Notes under the pieces: generated by a model
Told to the model about the DNA's origin: nothing
Databases searched by the model: none
The model's input: only the letters and a program-made list of their open reading frames with translations
NCBI RefSeq assembly: GCF_026151205.1
Contig: NC_087074.1
Location: 3,100,001 to 3,164,000, forward strand
Source: Bolinopsis microptera
Lineage: Eukaryota > Ctenophora > Tentaculata > Lobata > Bolinopsidae
Length of the DNA: 64,000 nucleotides
Direction of reading: 5' to 3'
Shown: positions 43,837 through 54,368 of the stretch, one piece after another
How positions within the stretch are numbered: position 1 is the first letter of the stretch
How the letters are laid out: each line of letters begins with the position of its first letter
Translations under genes and position numbers: made by a program

Positions 43837-46800
43837 TTCAGATCTTTAAACGTCTGCCAAGTTATAAACTGACAACTATCAGTTATATTAGATTTCAAGA
43901 GAACAAAAAAAGACTTGCAGTAAGAAAGCCTCAGCTAGAAAATGGATACTCTTCAGAAAAAGTCCTGTGGCTGAATATCCTTCTCTCAAAAAATACTAGT
44001 ATAAGCAGGACAGATCCAGAACAAGTGAAGGATCTTGACGGTCAGTCAGATTCAAAGCACTGAGAGAAGTATAGGCAAGCATATAGGGGTTGTCCTTGAT
44101 GAAATTATAGATGAGTGGTTACATCAAATATGGAACCTAATTCAGGTATTTAATGACATGTATAATTACTAGAAGCTTTCTGGAATCCAATAGATAAAAC
44201 ATGTAATGGATAAGAAATCACACAAATTTCTATACATTTTTTGTAGATAAATGTAGATATTTGTAGATTATTGTCAATGGATAATTCACGAAAAAAGTGG
44301 ATGACATTCTACAAATATCTACAAATATCCACTTGGCCCCCCCCCCCCCCCCCCCCCTCACTAGTTATGTCCTTGCAAATTTGTTCCCAGTGAGTGCAAG
44401 TGATCGAGTCTGGTCTCCGTTGCTTATTCCTTAAAAGGTGTTCTACGAAACTTGTACATAATGGATCTTGATGGTTAAAACCTTTCTCAGATGCGAATAA
44501 TCTGTCATCCGCCACTATGATTGCTAAATCTGTATTCTTCAGTTTTTTGAGCTCCTTTGAAACTGCTTCTTTGACGAACTTTTCGATTGCTAAACCATTG
44601 GGTGTGAGGCTATGCAGGAAATGCATGTTTCCTTTCGGACCATGAATGAAATGGCCTGGTTGCTGCTCTATGAACATAGTATTGGCAGGCTTGGATCGTA
44701 TTTTTTTTATTCCAGAAAGCATATGTGTTATCTCGTAGGAATTTCTCAGATTGTCAGAAAGTTTTCTGATGGAATCGGGATTCAATCTGCTAAAAAATTC
44801 TTTGACATTTTTGTGTTTTTTTGTATAATCGTACAGAAATCCTTGCTGTAAAATATCATTCACTATCCAAAATGTTCTTCTAGATCGTGACTTCGAATCA
44901 AATTCTGCCAACACCTGCTCAAATACACGGTCAGTCTTGTTGCCAATACCTGTGGTGAAACCGTGGAAGTCATCAATAAAAATATGATAATCAGACTGGA
45001 GCAGAATTGTTAAACTGGAGCATCTGTCCTCCTCATTAACCTCTACAACTGGATATGTTTCCATGCCTCCTAGATTCAAATCCTTCAATCGGTTCTGGAA
45101 GTATTTTATCAAAACTTGTTCTTTTGATTTCAATGACTTATACCTCATATCGCCCCATAAAGTTGTTTTTAGGCTGTGTTAAGACTTTCGAGTAGCCTTG
45201 TTGAGGACGATAATGGCAACGTTTTCGTTGGTAAACTTTACCATTCGATGACTTTAGCCATAATAAGAATTGTTTTCCCACTTCCAGCTGGACCTCTTAT
45301 ACAGAGCTTATTCTGTTTGCTCTGAAAGATTGCAAGCTGACTCACTGTCAAACACTTTATCTTAAGATAATCTCGGAAGATCTGTGGCGCATTCTTTACC
45401 AAAGGTGATCTTTTTCCCGATTTTAGAGAGCTGGTTATTTCCGAAGTTCTCAGTAGATGGTCGACTTGTTGGATGCTTTTACCCAGATCACAGCTATTTG
45501 CAACAGATTCCTCCTTATTTTTATTGTTCATGCACCATAAGCCAAGCAAAATCCACTTCGTCTTAATTTCCACCTTTATTTCGAATTGATTCGTACTTAA
45601 GTGACTCATCGCAGCAAAGTAAATTTCAATTTCATTTTTGAAGAGAGTCGAATTCTTTTCTGCATGTGTAAAAGAATTGTAACTATCAAGATTTTCTTCA
45701 GCATGTTTCCTGGTGATGCTGGTGAAAACTATTAATTGACGGATAGCTTCATATTCGATGACCTTACATTTTTTATCGACACCGATCACAAGTTTGCGTG
45801 ATTTTGCCAGCTGCTTCTGTGCCTTTCTAAAGCTGTTTATAAACTGTTTTTCACTATCACAGGAGGTCGATTTAACTTCAATCAAAGTTACATACTTGTT
45901 ATGGATCACCAGAAAGTCTATTTCTCCTTCCTCGTCCATGTCCTTTTTAGTACAATTATGTTCAACAAACAAATTATACTGCTGATGAGTGAACCTAAAC
46001 CCATGAATGACAATCATATTTTCTCTGACGTCCTCTAACGCTCTATAAACGTTAACCTCCGCTTCATATTCTCTCTGTTGTTTTTCGATTTGCTGCACCC
46101 AGTTAGGTTCATTCTCAATATTATCTGGATACTTGTCTATGAATTTACAGAGTGGCACTGGAGGAATCATAATGGGATGTCGGCCCGACGTCGGTCGTCC
46201 GGTTTTCTCATGACAATAAAAGGAGGATATTTCTACCCCAACTCTCATGATCTTTCTGATAAAGTCTTCATGTGGAGAGGTGATTAATGTTTCATCAGAG
46301 TCTGACTGCTTTTTATCCATACCTTTTTGAGTATTGTTCAGTTTGTTTTCTATTTCATCAGTGAATCCATGTTGGCAGCTTACTTCTGCGTTTGACTCCA
46401 ATTGTGAACTACCCCCTTTCTTGTCTTCCGAAACTGTAAGTCCTCCCATCAATGAAACAAGAACTGTGCCTTCTAACGGACAGCACTGTGTGTGTAGTAC
46501 AGCCTTCCCTGAAGATTTCTGAAGATCATCATCTTGGCTGCTTTTACCAAGCTCACAACTCCTTCTGACATTTGGTTCATTATCAATATTCATGCTCCAT
46601 AAACCAAGAAGCAGCCACTTAATCTTGTTTTCAATCTGTAATCTTAACGTGGGTTTCCCTTTCAAGCAATTGGTCAGAAACTCTTGGTTTTCAATGTCAT
46701 CTTTAAACAGAACACATCGCTTTTCTTCAGGGGACAAAGAAACGTAACACATCAAGTTATCCACTGCATATTTTCTATTAATGCTAGGGAAAACAATAAA

Positions 46801-47450
46801 CTGATGCACAGTCGGAATTTCAAAAAACTTGAACTTTCTGCTGGTGCCGACAATAACTTTACTTATCTTCTCAAGTGAAGTTTTTGCCTCTGTGTAGCTT
46901 TTTAAAAACTTTTCTTCACTATCACAAATGGTTGCTTCAACTGTTATGGTAGATATAGATTTGTCATGAATCACCAAATAATCAAGATCACCGTCTTCTT
47001 CTTCATATTCCTCATTACAATTGTGTTCCACAAACATACTATACTGACGATGTGTAAAGCTAAACCTTTGAAGTACAATGAAATCTTCCTGGAGTCCTTC
47101 CAGTGCAGAATAAACACATTTTCTCTCATCTTCTCGTTCTATTTCCTTCAAATCATCTGAACACATATTGTCGTAAAATTTATTATGTGGATAATAGGAC
47201 GGGGGTAGCATGACAGAACACCCATTTCTCTTTTTGCACTGAGACTTTGTAATGCTAGCTCCAATTTTGAGGATGCTTTTCAATAAATCAGACTCCGATA
47301 GAGCTGACATGTCATTAAACAAATCTCTTCGTGTAACCACTGTTCAGTATCACCAGTTTTTATCGAAAACCCAACTTTCCATGCAATGATACATATAATG
47401 GTCAACCAGTACAGCATGTAGCCACACCTCTTTAATTCATAACCTGCACA

Positions 47451-47700
47451 GAATAGATTAGAATAGATTAGAATAGATTAGAATAGATTAGAATAGATTA
47501 GAATAGATTAGAATAGATTAGAATAGATTAGAATATATTAGAATAGATTAGAATAGATTAGAATAGATTAGAATAGATTAGAATAGATTAGAATAGATTA
47601 GAATAGATTAGAATAGATTAGAATAGATTAGAATAGATTAGAATAGATTAGAATAGATTAGAATAGATTAGAATAGATTGGAAAAGATTGGAATATATTA
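47451..47700. repeat. 10-bp minisatellite GAATAGATTA, 25 copies
   Basis: Nearly perfect tandem array ending in slightly altered units, between the start codon of helicase copy 2 and the R1 repeat. No equivalent upstream of copy 1. Confidence 0.98.
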
Positions 47701-47741
47701 GAAAATAACAAAATTACAATGTCTACAATAAAATTAAAAAG

Positions 47742-48922
47742 GGCAGGACTACCAATAATTTTTTACAGAATGAAGTTCAGAAAAATGAATTAAAAGTTAT
47801 CAAAAAAGAAAATCCTTGCCAGACTTTTGAAAGGTTTTAAAAATCATCTAGAAGATACTTGTAACACGTCGTGACCCCCATCGTCGTTTCACTATTGACT
47901 ATAGAGTTTCTACGATACAGGGAGAGCCGCGTACTCGTGCGCAGCGGGTCATACAACGTATGACAAGATGATACGTGTTAGTAGTTAAATTTTAATTGGT
48001 CTCTAAGAGATAATTGTGAGTTGGTCAGTGATATAAAAATAATCACAATTTAATAATAAATCAAATCATAAATACAATCAACACAATGGGAAAATAGGAA
48101 ATACAAATGATGGCGCTCTGAAAGACTCTGAAAAAGGAACTAACATTAAACCAGTAACGCGGTAAACAATTTTTAAGCATCCAGAGGCTATTTAATACTC
48201 GTCTGATCCATAATCGAGGAGGTGGGTACTTTTCCATACAGCTGTCTACTGTATAGTAAATCCACAATTTAAGAACGTTGGCAGAGCGGCAAATGCGTCG
48301 CGTAGTGATCTTATTGAAGCATTCAAAATTATAAGCGGTTTAGCCTAGTGTGGATCGGGTATATTTGGAATGAGCAGATCAATAAACGCGCACTCGTGCG
48401 CGGCAGGTCTACATGTATGATTTCTAGAAACTTTAAATTAAATTTGGCGCTCACAGGTCCTCATGATCATGTGATCGCCGCATGAGGTTCTGTAAATGCG
48501 CAGGGCACCTTCGAGCTTATATTATTCACCTTACTGAGGCAGTCAACCAACGCGCGGCCTTATTTTTATGATATGATATGTTTTGATTGTTATTAATAAA
48601 TACCAAAATTTAAATTTGTTTTCCTAAATTTGTTTTCCTACATGCAACGTATGTGGTAAAACAAATTTTGTATACACGTTGTATACGAAAAAGGGTTAAC
48701 AACGTGTATCAACTATCATGAAGCTAGCGATGCGTTACTGTGCCGCGCCGCGCACTCAATGAGGCTTCTCACAGCTGGCTAGATCGGCAAGATGTGCTAC
48801 TGTGCCGCGCCGAGCTGCCATGAATTGACATCGTCAATTAAGAAGCTAGTGTTTCAAATCGAATATTAGGAAGCAAAGCTCGCGCGCTCGAAGAGTTAAA
48901 GGATCATATCATGTTCATGTTA
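47742..48922. repeat. R1 repeat, copy 2 (upstream of helicase copy 2)
   Basis: Matches 29489-30577 in order and orientation, with extra pieces: a CACTCGTGCGC-containing insert near 47870-47965 and a 300-bp block at about 48420-48640, and one more near 48725-48840 that contains GTGCCGCGCCG twice. The match ends at CATATCATGTTCATGTT. Its position relative to the helicase start matches copy 1 once the LINE-3 insertion there is removed. Confidence 0.75.
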
Positions 48923-49535
48923 TGTTGATGATTTTTAAAACATAATCAATAATGACTATTTTCGGTTTAATCCTCAAGTTTTACATAGCCATGTGTATAC
49001 GCGTACTGCGTGACGCGCTTGTTTCACAACAAGTAGAATTGTAGAATATATACGGTCGCGCGCTACTGCAAGCGAGAGGGCTCTGGAATTAAAGCAATCC
49101 TCAAGTTGCTAAAAAATTTATTTACTGAAACAATATGATATTCATCAAAAACCCATAATTGAATTACAAATTCATATTTTGTCATACGTTGTAGACCCGC
49201 CGCGCACGAGTGGCAAATTGTTTTATTATTAAACTTTTTATTAAATGGAAAACAATTTGATAATTTATTTGATTTGTGATTGTTTATTCAATAGTGATAT
49301 TGTTGAATGAAGTCAAACCCTTCAGATAAATTAAATTACGTTTTTAACAAAGCTAGGTACTTGGCGTATAAATGACCAAATTTGCATAAATACCTATATC
49401 CAATGGTCCATATACAATATACGGATAGATTTGACGATCATGTTACTCGTCTAAATTTCTTCGAAGTAGCGCACGCCGCTTTCTTCTCGAAATGGCCCGA
49501 GGCAAGTACTACGAAGTAGCTCGCGCCGGGCTCAT
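48923..49535. other. Stretch before the LTR element
   Basis: No gene seen. CGCGCACGAGTGGC at about 49197 is an inverted relative of the GC-rich words in R1, and CGAAGTAGCGCACGCCG (about 49463) is echoed by CGAAGTAGCTCGCGCCG (about 49512). Confidence 0.4.
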
Positions 49536-50913
49536 TGTTAGATGACCTTTAGTTGACCAATAAAACCCGTATTTGTCGTATGTACAAAACCTGTAAAACA
49601 AAATACTTTATTACAATAATAGAATAACTTTACAACCAAATTAAGCCAATTCCAAATAAATACCTAATAACTAAACATTATAAATACTTACCGATTGGAC
49701 GGTAGTGTGCTGCCACTGGTCTGCAACTCCCCAGCCCAATATGACCTGGTTGGTGGCATATAAAACAACATACCTTGGGACTACTACTCCCCCTCATATA
49801 AAGCTTTTGTCCTCGTTTCTGAGCATATGAGTTGTATCTCTGCTGTCCTCTATCCTGAGCATCAGGGTTATATCTGTTTTCTTCTCTCATTGGTTGACCC
49901 GTGAAATTCCTTTGATCCCCATTTCTGGTCCAGTGAATGTGAGACCCCAATTTGTAATCCTCAGCTAGAAATACAGGTTCCTGCTTTACCATTTCCTCCA
50001 TAGGAGTACTTTTAAAAGGTAGACTAGAGTGATTCTCATTCCTTGTGAATCCATCTCCAAACGTCCTTTTAACTGTTCTTGCATCAAGTCATAAGATAAT
50101 GTACTAGTGCAAGTTGCTCTAACTAATCTAGCCTGTTCATCATTGAGGCTTGCCTGATTTAAAAGTCTATACGCTAATACCATGTCATCGTAAAGATCTT
50201 CGTTCTTTCTCAGCTGTTTGAGGATTTTATACCTCCTCTGGAATTCTAAGATGTAGTTGTCTATATCTTCTTCATCTCCTCTCCTGTATCCCTCAAAATC
50301 ATTTATTGCCTTAAATAAAGACTGAGTACTGTCCTTCTTATACAGTTTGTCCAGTTCGGCAATGAGTTTATCAACTCCATCTTCTGCTCCTAGCACCTCT
50401 AATGTCATGTTTATAGAGACCTCCTGTGGTCTACCTTTCATGTTCATAATCAGCTTACTAGCTTGCTGCTTTGTTGATGCTGCGGTGCCAAGCTGCCATA
50501 TTAGCACCTTCTTCCATGTGCTGTAATCAGCGCTGTCGTCTAAAACTGGTATCTCACGAAGACTCATAGTTATAGTTCGACTCAAAAAACTCTAAAACTG
50601 TCTCTCAAATTAGTCTCTAAATTAGCCTCTAAATTGTAGTCTAAATAACACACAAACAAAGTGCCACTGTCAGGTCGTTGCGTAGAACGTTTTCCGACTT
50701 CCTGCTATCACTGTTAGATGACCTTTAGTTGACCAATAAAACCCGTATTTGTCGTATGTACAAAACCTGTAAAACAAAATACTTTATTACATAATAGAAT
50801 AACTTTACAACCAAATTAAACCAATTCCAAATAAATACCTAATAACTAAACATTATAAATACTTACCGATTGGACGGTAGTGTGCTGCCACTGGTCTGCA
50901 ACTCCCCAGTCCA
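49536..50913 (-). mobile_element. Short gag-only LTR retroelement
   Basis: Direct repeats of about 200 bp, 49536-49738 and 50712-50913, nearly identical, ending TGTTAG on the plus strand (so TAACA on the element strand). Between them is only a gag-like gene in two frames; no protease, RT or integrase. I see no matching 5-bp target duplication, and the exact LTR edges are uncertain by about 15 bp (a purine-rich GGGCTGGGGAG lies at the inner edge). Confidence 0.75.
49678..50585 (-). pseudogene. gag-like protein of the LTR element (frameshifted)
   Basis: 50585-49986 encodes 199 residues, of which SLREIPVLDDSADYSTWKKV starts a Copia/UBN2-like gag domain (WQLGTAAS, FEGYRRGDEEDIDNYILEFQ, LLNQASLNDEQARL). 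The second frame, about 50050-49678, continues with a basic Arg/Gln/Tyr-rich stretch and a zinc knuckle, CFICHQPGHIGLGSC, in which the last spacing is one residue longer than the usual CCHC. One shift of frame near 50045 joins them; it could be a mutation or, less likely, programmed. The end of the gene lies inside the 3' LTR, so pol was lost by deletion or never carried. Confidence 0.75.
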
Positions 50914-51430
50914 ATTGGTTATCCCTGTTTCCTTGTCATAGCTAGAGAGGGTTAACACGGTTAGAAGTATTCCGTCACAAAAGAGAGATAAATGTGTGAT
51001 CAGAAATAACACTCATAGTCCATTTACAATGGACAATATCCGTCTTGAAATGGATTTGCAATGTTGAGAACAACTCTTATTGCTCTACGGGCGTACCGAG
51101 GAAAGAAGGTGGACACCAAACTTGAGATTCAGCTATCAGAAGTCTCATACAACCTCATCCCTGCCCCTATAATGGAGTAGATCATGTGTTTTGTAAAAAT
51201 TTTTTTTAAAAATCTTTTAATTATTGGTAGCAATGAATTGTGCTCTGCCGATTGCAACACTTAAAATTTGATTGTGCTCTGCCAATTGCATCACTTGATT
51301 TAATTGAATGTATATATACTGTTTGACACACTTTTCTCTTCTCTATATCCGTCTTGAAAGGGGTTTAAAACTTGTTTTCCTCATTACTATTTCGTTTGTA
51401 TTTCCTTTGATTATTTTATACCTGATTCAA
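50914..51430. other. Stretch between LTR element and LINE-3 copy b
   Basis: No gene recognised; ATTGTGCTCTGCC is repeated at about 51236 and 51270. The upstream limit of LINE-3 copy b may lie within this stretch. Confidence 0.4.
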
Positions 51431-51449
51431 TTCTTGTTTCTACACTCAT

Positions 51450-53427
51450 TATCGGCAATAGACCCATAACATATACATGTCAATCAACTGTTCTTGGACT
51501 TAGGATAGACAACAATCTTACGTTCAAGAGTCACGCAAAATTGAAACTCAAACAATGCTGGTTTGCCTGGTACAGGATCACTCAAAACTCCACCCGCCAC
51601 AGAGGCCTGAATGCAAGCTCACTCAGAATGCTCTTCGAAACAGTAGTACTCACAAAACTTCTATATGCTGCTCCAATATGGCTAAAAAATAACCTCGACA
51701 CTTTCAAAGACTTCTATGCCAGGGTCCTCTTTAAAATAAGCGGATCCACTCACCATCCTCCCAAAGACTTGACCTCTGTCGCGCTTGGAATTCCACCCCT
51801 TGAGATATCCTATAAGATGGTCACTATAAAATTCATAATAAAAGCACTTACAAGCAACTCATTTATGCAAGAGCTCATCTTACAGCTAGAGGAGGCAAAG
51901 GCCCATCGATATCAGCACCATATTGATGAGATAGTTTCTACGTAAGTTTCTAACGTGGACAACGGGGTCCAACGAGATCAACAGAAGCAGAATAGACCTT
52001 CTGACTAGTGTCCACAACGGTGTTGTCAGCTATTCAAAAGACGAAATAACCCGCTTTATGGACTTCACTTGGAATAAACATCTCCTATTACTGAACCCTA
52101 GAATAAATCCGGGTGAGATACTGGATAACATCGATGAGAGGAGCAAAAAGTTGTTTCCTCGCTATTCAAGCAGGAGCACAGACACTAAAGTAATGTCTCT
52201 CTTGCATGGCCATGACATCACCTTCACAGCATTCAAGGCAAGGCCAAGGGTTGCCAACAAGTGCGACCCTCAGTGTCCGAATTGTCAGATGTTGGACACA
52301 GGAGGTGACCGGGACATGATTTTAGGCCTGACCGGGACCGGGACCGGGACCGGGATACAAAATGTGACTTGACCGGGACCGGGATCGTGACCGGGACTGA
52401 GATTATCAATTTACCGTGACCGGGACCGGGACCGGGACCAATAATTTCTGGGATTTCTATCTTACCGGGACCGGGACCGGGACCGGGACCAACAATCCAA
52501 TTTTACCGGGATGACTGGGATTTGACCGGGATGACCGGGATTTGACCGGGATGACCGGGATTTGACCGGGATGACCGGGATGACCGGGACCAAAACTGGT
52601 ATTCTCATATTGAAAGCTGCAACTTTCATTTACATTATAATTGAAAAAAAAACGTCAATATGGGGCATGGGCCTAATGTACTACACCAATAATGTTCATG
52701 TACTGATTACTCAAGTTCACCCTCATTCCTCATTCCTCGATCAATGATCCCTCAAATTATTCAACAGTTTCATTCTCCAATTCCAATTGACAATTGGGCG
52801 TAGCCCGAGTTGAAAACTTGATGTTAGTTTGCACTTATGAGTTATGTAACGATATTAGTTACCTAAACTAGTAAACTTGTTTAGCAATTTTAAACATTGT
52901 TTTATTTGGCTCAGAGGTTGTTTAAAGATGAAATTCACAATGAATGAAAGTAAAAACTTAAAATCACAGTGAATGAAATTATGTAAAAGATCCCGGTCAA
53001 AATCCCGGCAAATTTGAGTGATTGACCGGGACCGGGACCGGGACTGGGACCAAGAATCCTGAATTAACCGGGACCGGGATCATAAATCAGCATTTGACCG
53101 GGACCGGGACCGCGACCGGGATGAAAAATTTGACTTGACCCGGTTGACCGGGACCGGGACCGGGACCGGGACCGGGACCGGGATAGCTGAAAATTGCCAT
53201 TCCCGGTACCGGGATTCCCGGTACCGGGAATCCCGGTCACCTCCTGGTTGGACAACAATTACCATAGAATCTTCTCCTGTCCACTGTACCGCTGTTCCTA
53301 CAGAGAAACCATTCAAGAGCACTCCACTAGTGACCAACCATGCTGGTCTATCTTAAGAGATGATAGTGATGACAGCATCACTGCCTTCCGATCTCTAGCA
53401 CAGATCGCCATCGGTGAACTATCATAG
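51450..53427 (+). pseudogene. LINE-3 copy b ORF2 C-terminal region (broken)
   Basis: Coding remnants in pieces: 51450-51935 (FKDFYARVLFKISG, LILQLEEAKAHRYQHH), a frameshifting insertion near 51935 relative to copy a, 52058-52295 (MDFTWNKHLLLLNPRINPGE ... QCPNCQMLD), the 948-bp element, then 53250-53427 (NNYHRIFSCPLYRCSYRET). The zinc knuckle is therefore split by the insertion. Confidence 0.85.
52299..53246. mobile_element. hAT-like non-autonomous element with CCGGGA arrays
   Basis: Terminal inverted repeats CAGGAGGTGACCGGGA / TCCCGGTCACCTCCTG (16 bp, perfect) and an exact 8-bp duplication GTTGGACA (52291-52298 and 53247-53254). LINE-3 copy a has the site uninterrupted. CAGG ends with an 8-bp duplication indicate the hAT superfamily. 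The interior has no transposase; both arms are arrays of ACCGGG units, with an AT-rich centre. Confidence 0.93.
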
Positions 53428-54265
53428 AATTGATACTTATAGTGCTCCTTGACCTTCATCCCCCTTCATGTCCTACATCTCCTCATGACATCACTCCCCC
53501 TTCAGCCTCTACTACTCCTCTACTACTCCATCTACTGCCTCATCTTCTGGACGTCATTATCTTCTAGTTTAGTTGAGAATTCTCAACACCCACTTCCAAG
53601 TCGAGTACTCTCGACCCACTTAGTCCACATGCCTTGCAAACTTACAGCAGGGTATTTGTAATGGTCTAAGTCCCTAAGACACGCCAAAGATGGTTCCTCT
53701 ATACTCAACCGTAGGAGAAGAGAATTAGGTGACTGTATTTTGTTCTAATGTTGATATTAATATTAGTATGTTCTAGTTGTTACTCCTTTTGTTTTAACGT
53801 TTTATGGTACTCACCTTAAATTATTTTAATGCAGTCACTCAGATGATTTTTAAATCAGGACACTTAAACAAAGACACATACTCTGCCCACAATAAGGGGC
53901 CATAATTTTTAAATTATGTAACAGTATAGAATTATAATTATTATTATTCTACTCTGATACATTACAGTAGTTATAAGTAATTTCTTCATTCTGATCATTG
54001 CATTCAGTCTAATTTGCAATTCCTCTAGCATGCAGTCGGAATGTCGGAACTGTATTATATGCAGGTTTCTCAAGGATACATGACATTTACTGTTTTAATA
54101 ATGCTGTTATTGTATCAATCTATAGTATCATATCAATACAATGCAATCAACAGTGGCATAACAAAGGGGGTGGGGTTCACTAAAAGCGCCAAATAGCTGT
54201 AGAGGGCCGAGGGGACTAGAAAAAATGTTTGAAAGGGTGCAACAAAATTTTAGCAAGGAGCTGGA

Positions 54266-54276
54266 GGGGGGGGGGG
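54266..54276 (+). repeat. G11 run in GGAGGGGG context
   Basis: A short G run just outside LINE-3 copy b, in GGGGTGGGGTTC-rich flanking DNA. No element end recognised. Confidence 0.8.
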
Positions 54277-54368
54277 CAAATGGTAAAGTTTTGCCACTGG
54301 AAATCATATATCACAAGTTTGAATGTTTTTAAAACTGTCATGCATTCTTTAGTTTGTGCTGTGCTCAA

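Larger units (their letters stand above)
40062..44357. mobile_element. G-tract/hairpin-ended transposon A, inserted in helicase copy 2
   Basis: Left end: 16 G then CCAAGTGGATATTTGTAG. Right end: the mirror, CTACAAATATCCACTTGG then 21 C. Flanking TCACTA (40056-40061 and 44358-44363; seven bases if a G is counted) is single in helicase copy 1 at about 25934, so this is a true insertion with target duplication. Each end also folds on itself: GTGGAT...CATTCTACAAATATCTACA pairs with the TGTAGATATTTGTAGA stretch, giving a subterminal hairpin of about 90 bp. The interior is a long GA-rich array and a possible transposase remnant. Superfamily not identified; a 6-9 bp duplication would allow Mutator-, P- or foldback-type elements. 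Confidence 0.85.
39650..47340 (-). pseudogene. NERD nuclease - SF1 helicase, copy 2 (broken, double nuclease module)
   Basis: Three segments of one former gene: 45238-47340 (700 codons), 44309-45148 and 39650-40061. It begins MVTRRDLFNDM and has two nuclease modules. The first has DLDYLVIHDKSISTITVEAT: compared with the active site, the Glu and Lys of ExK are replaced by Thr and Glu, so it is a pseudo-nuclease. The second is intact in sequence (EGEIDFLVIHNKYVTLIEVK). Walker A GPAGSGKT follows. Breaks: one T is missing at about 45245 relative to copy 1 (frameshift, gives AKVIEW then stop), small deletions at about 45173-45195, a 4296-bp transposon at 40062-44357, and a C-terminus that diverges from copy 1 below about 39752. 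In shared parts the two copies are nearly identical, so the duplication is recent. Confidence 0.88.
51430..53960 (+). mobile_element. LINE-3 copy b: 5'-truncated retrotransposon carrying a hAT-like insertion
   Basis: Plus strand, same family as 28296-29430 but longer at the 5' side: it begins in the RT thumb (VLGLRIDNNLTFKSH near 51490). It contains the foreign 948-bp element at 52299-53246, then resumes. The 3' UTR (53430-53960) matches copy a base for base over long stretches and ends in an AATTATTATTATT tail. Confidence 0.9.
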
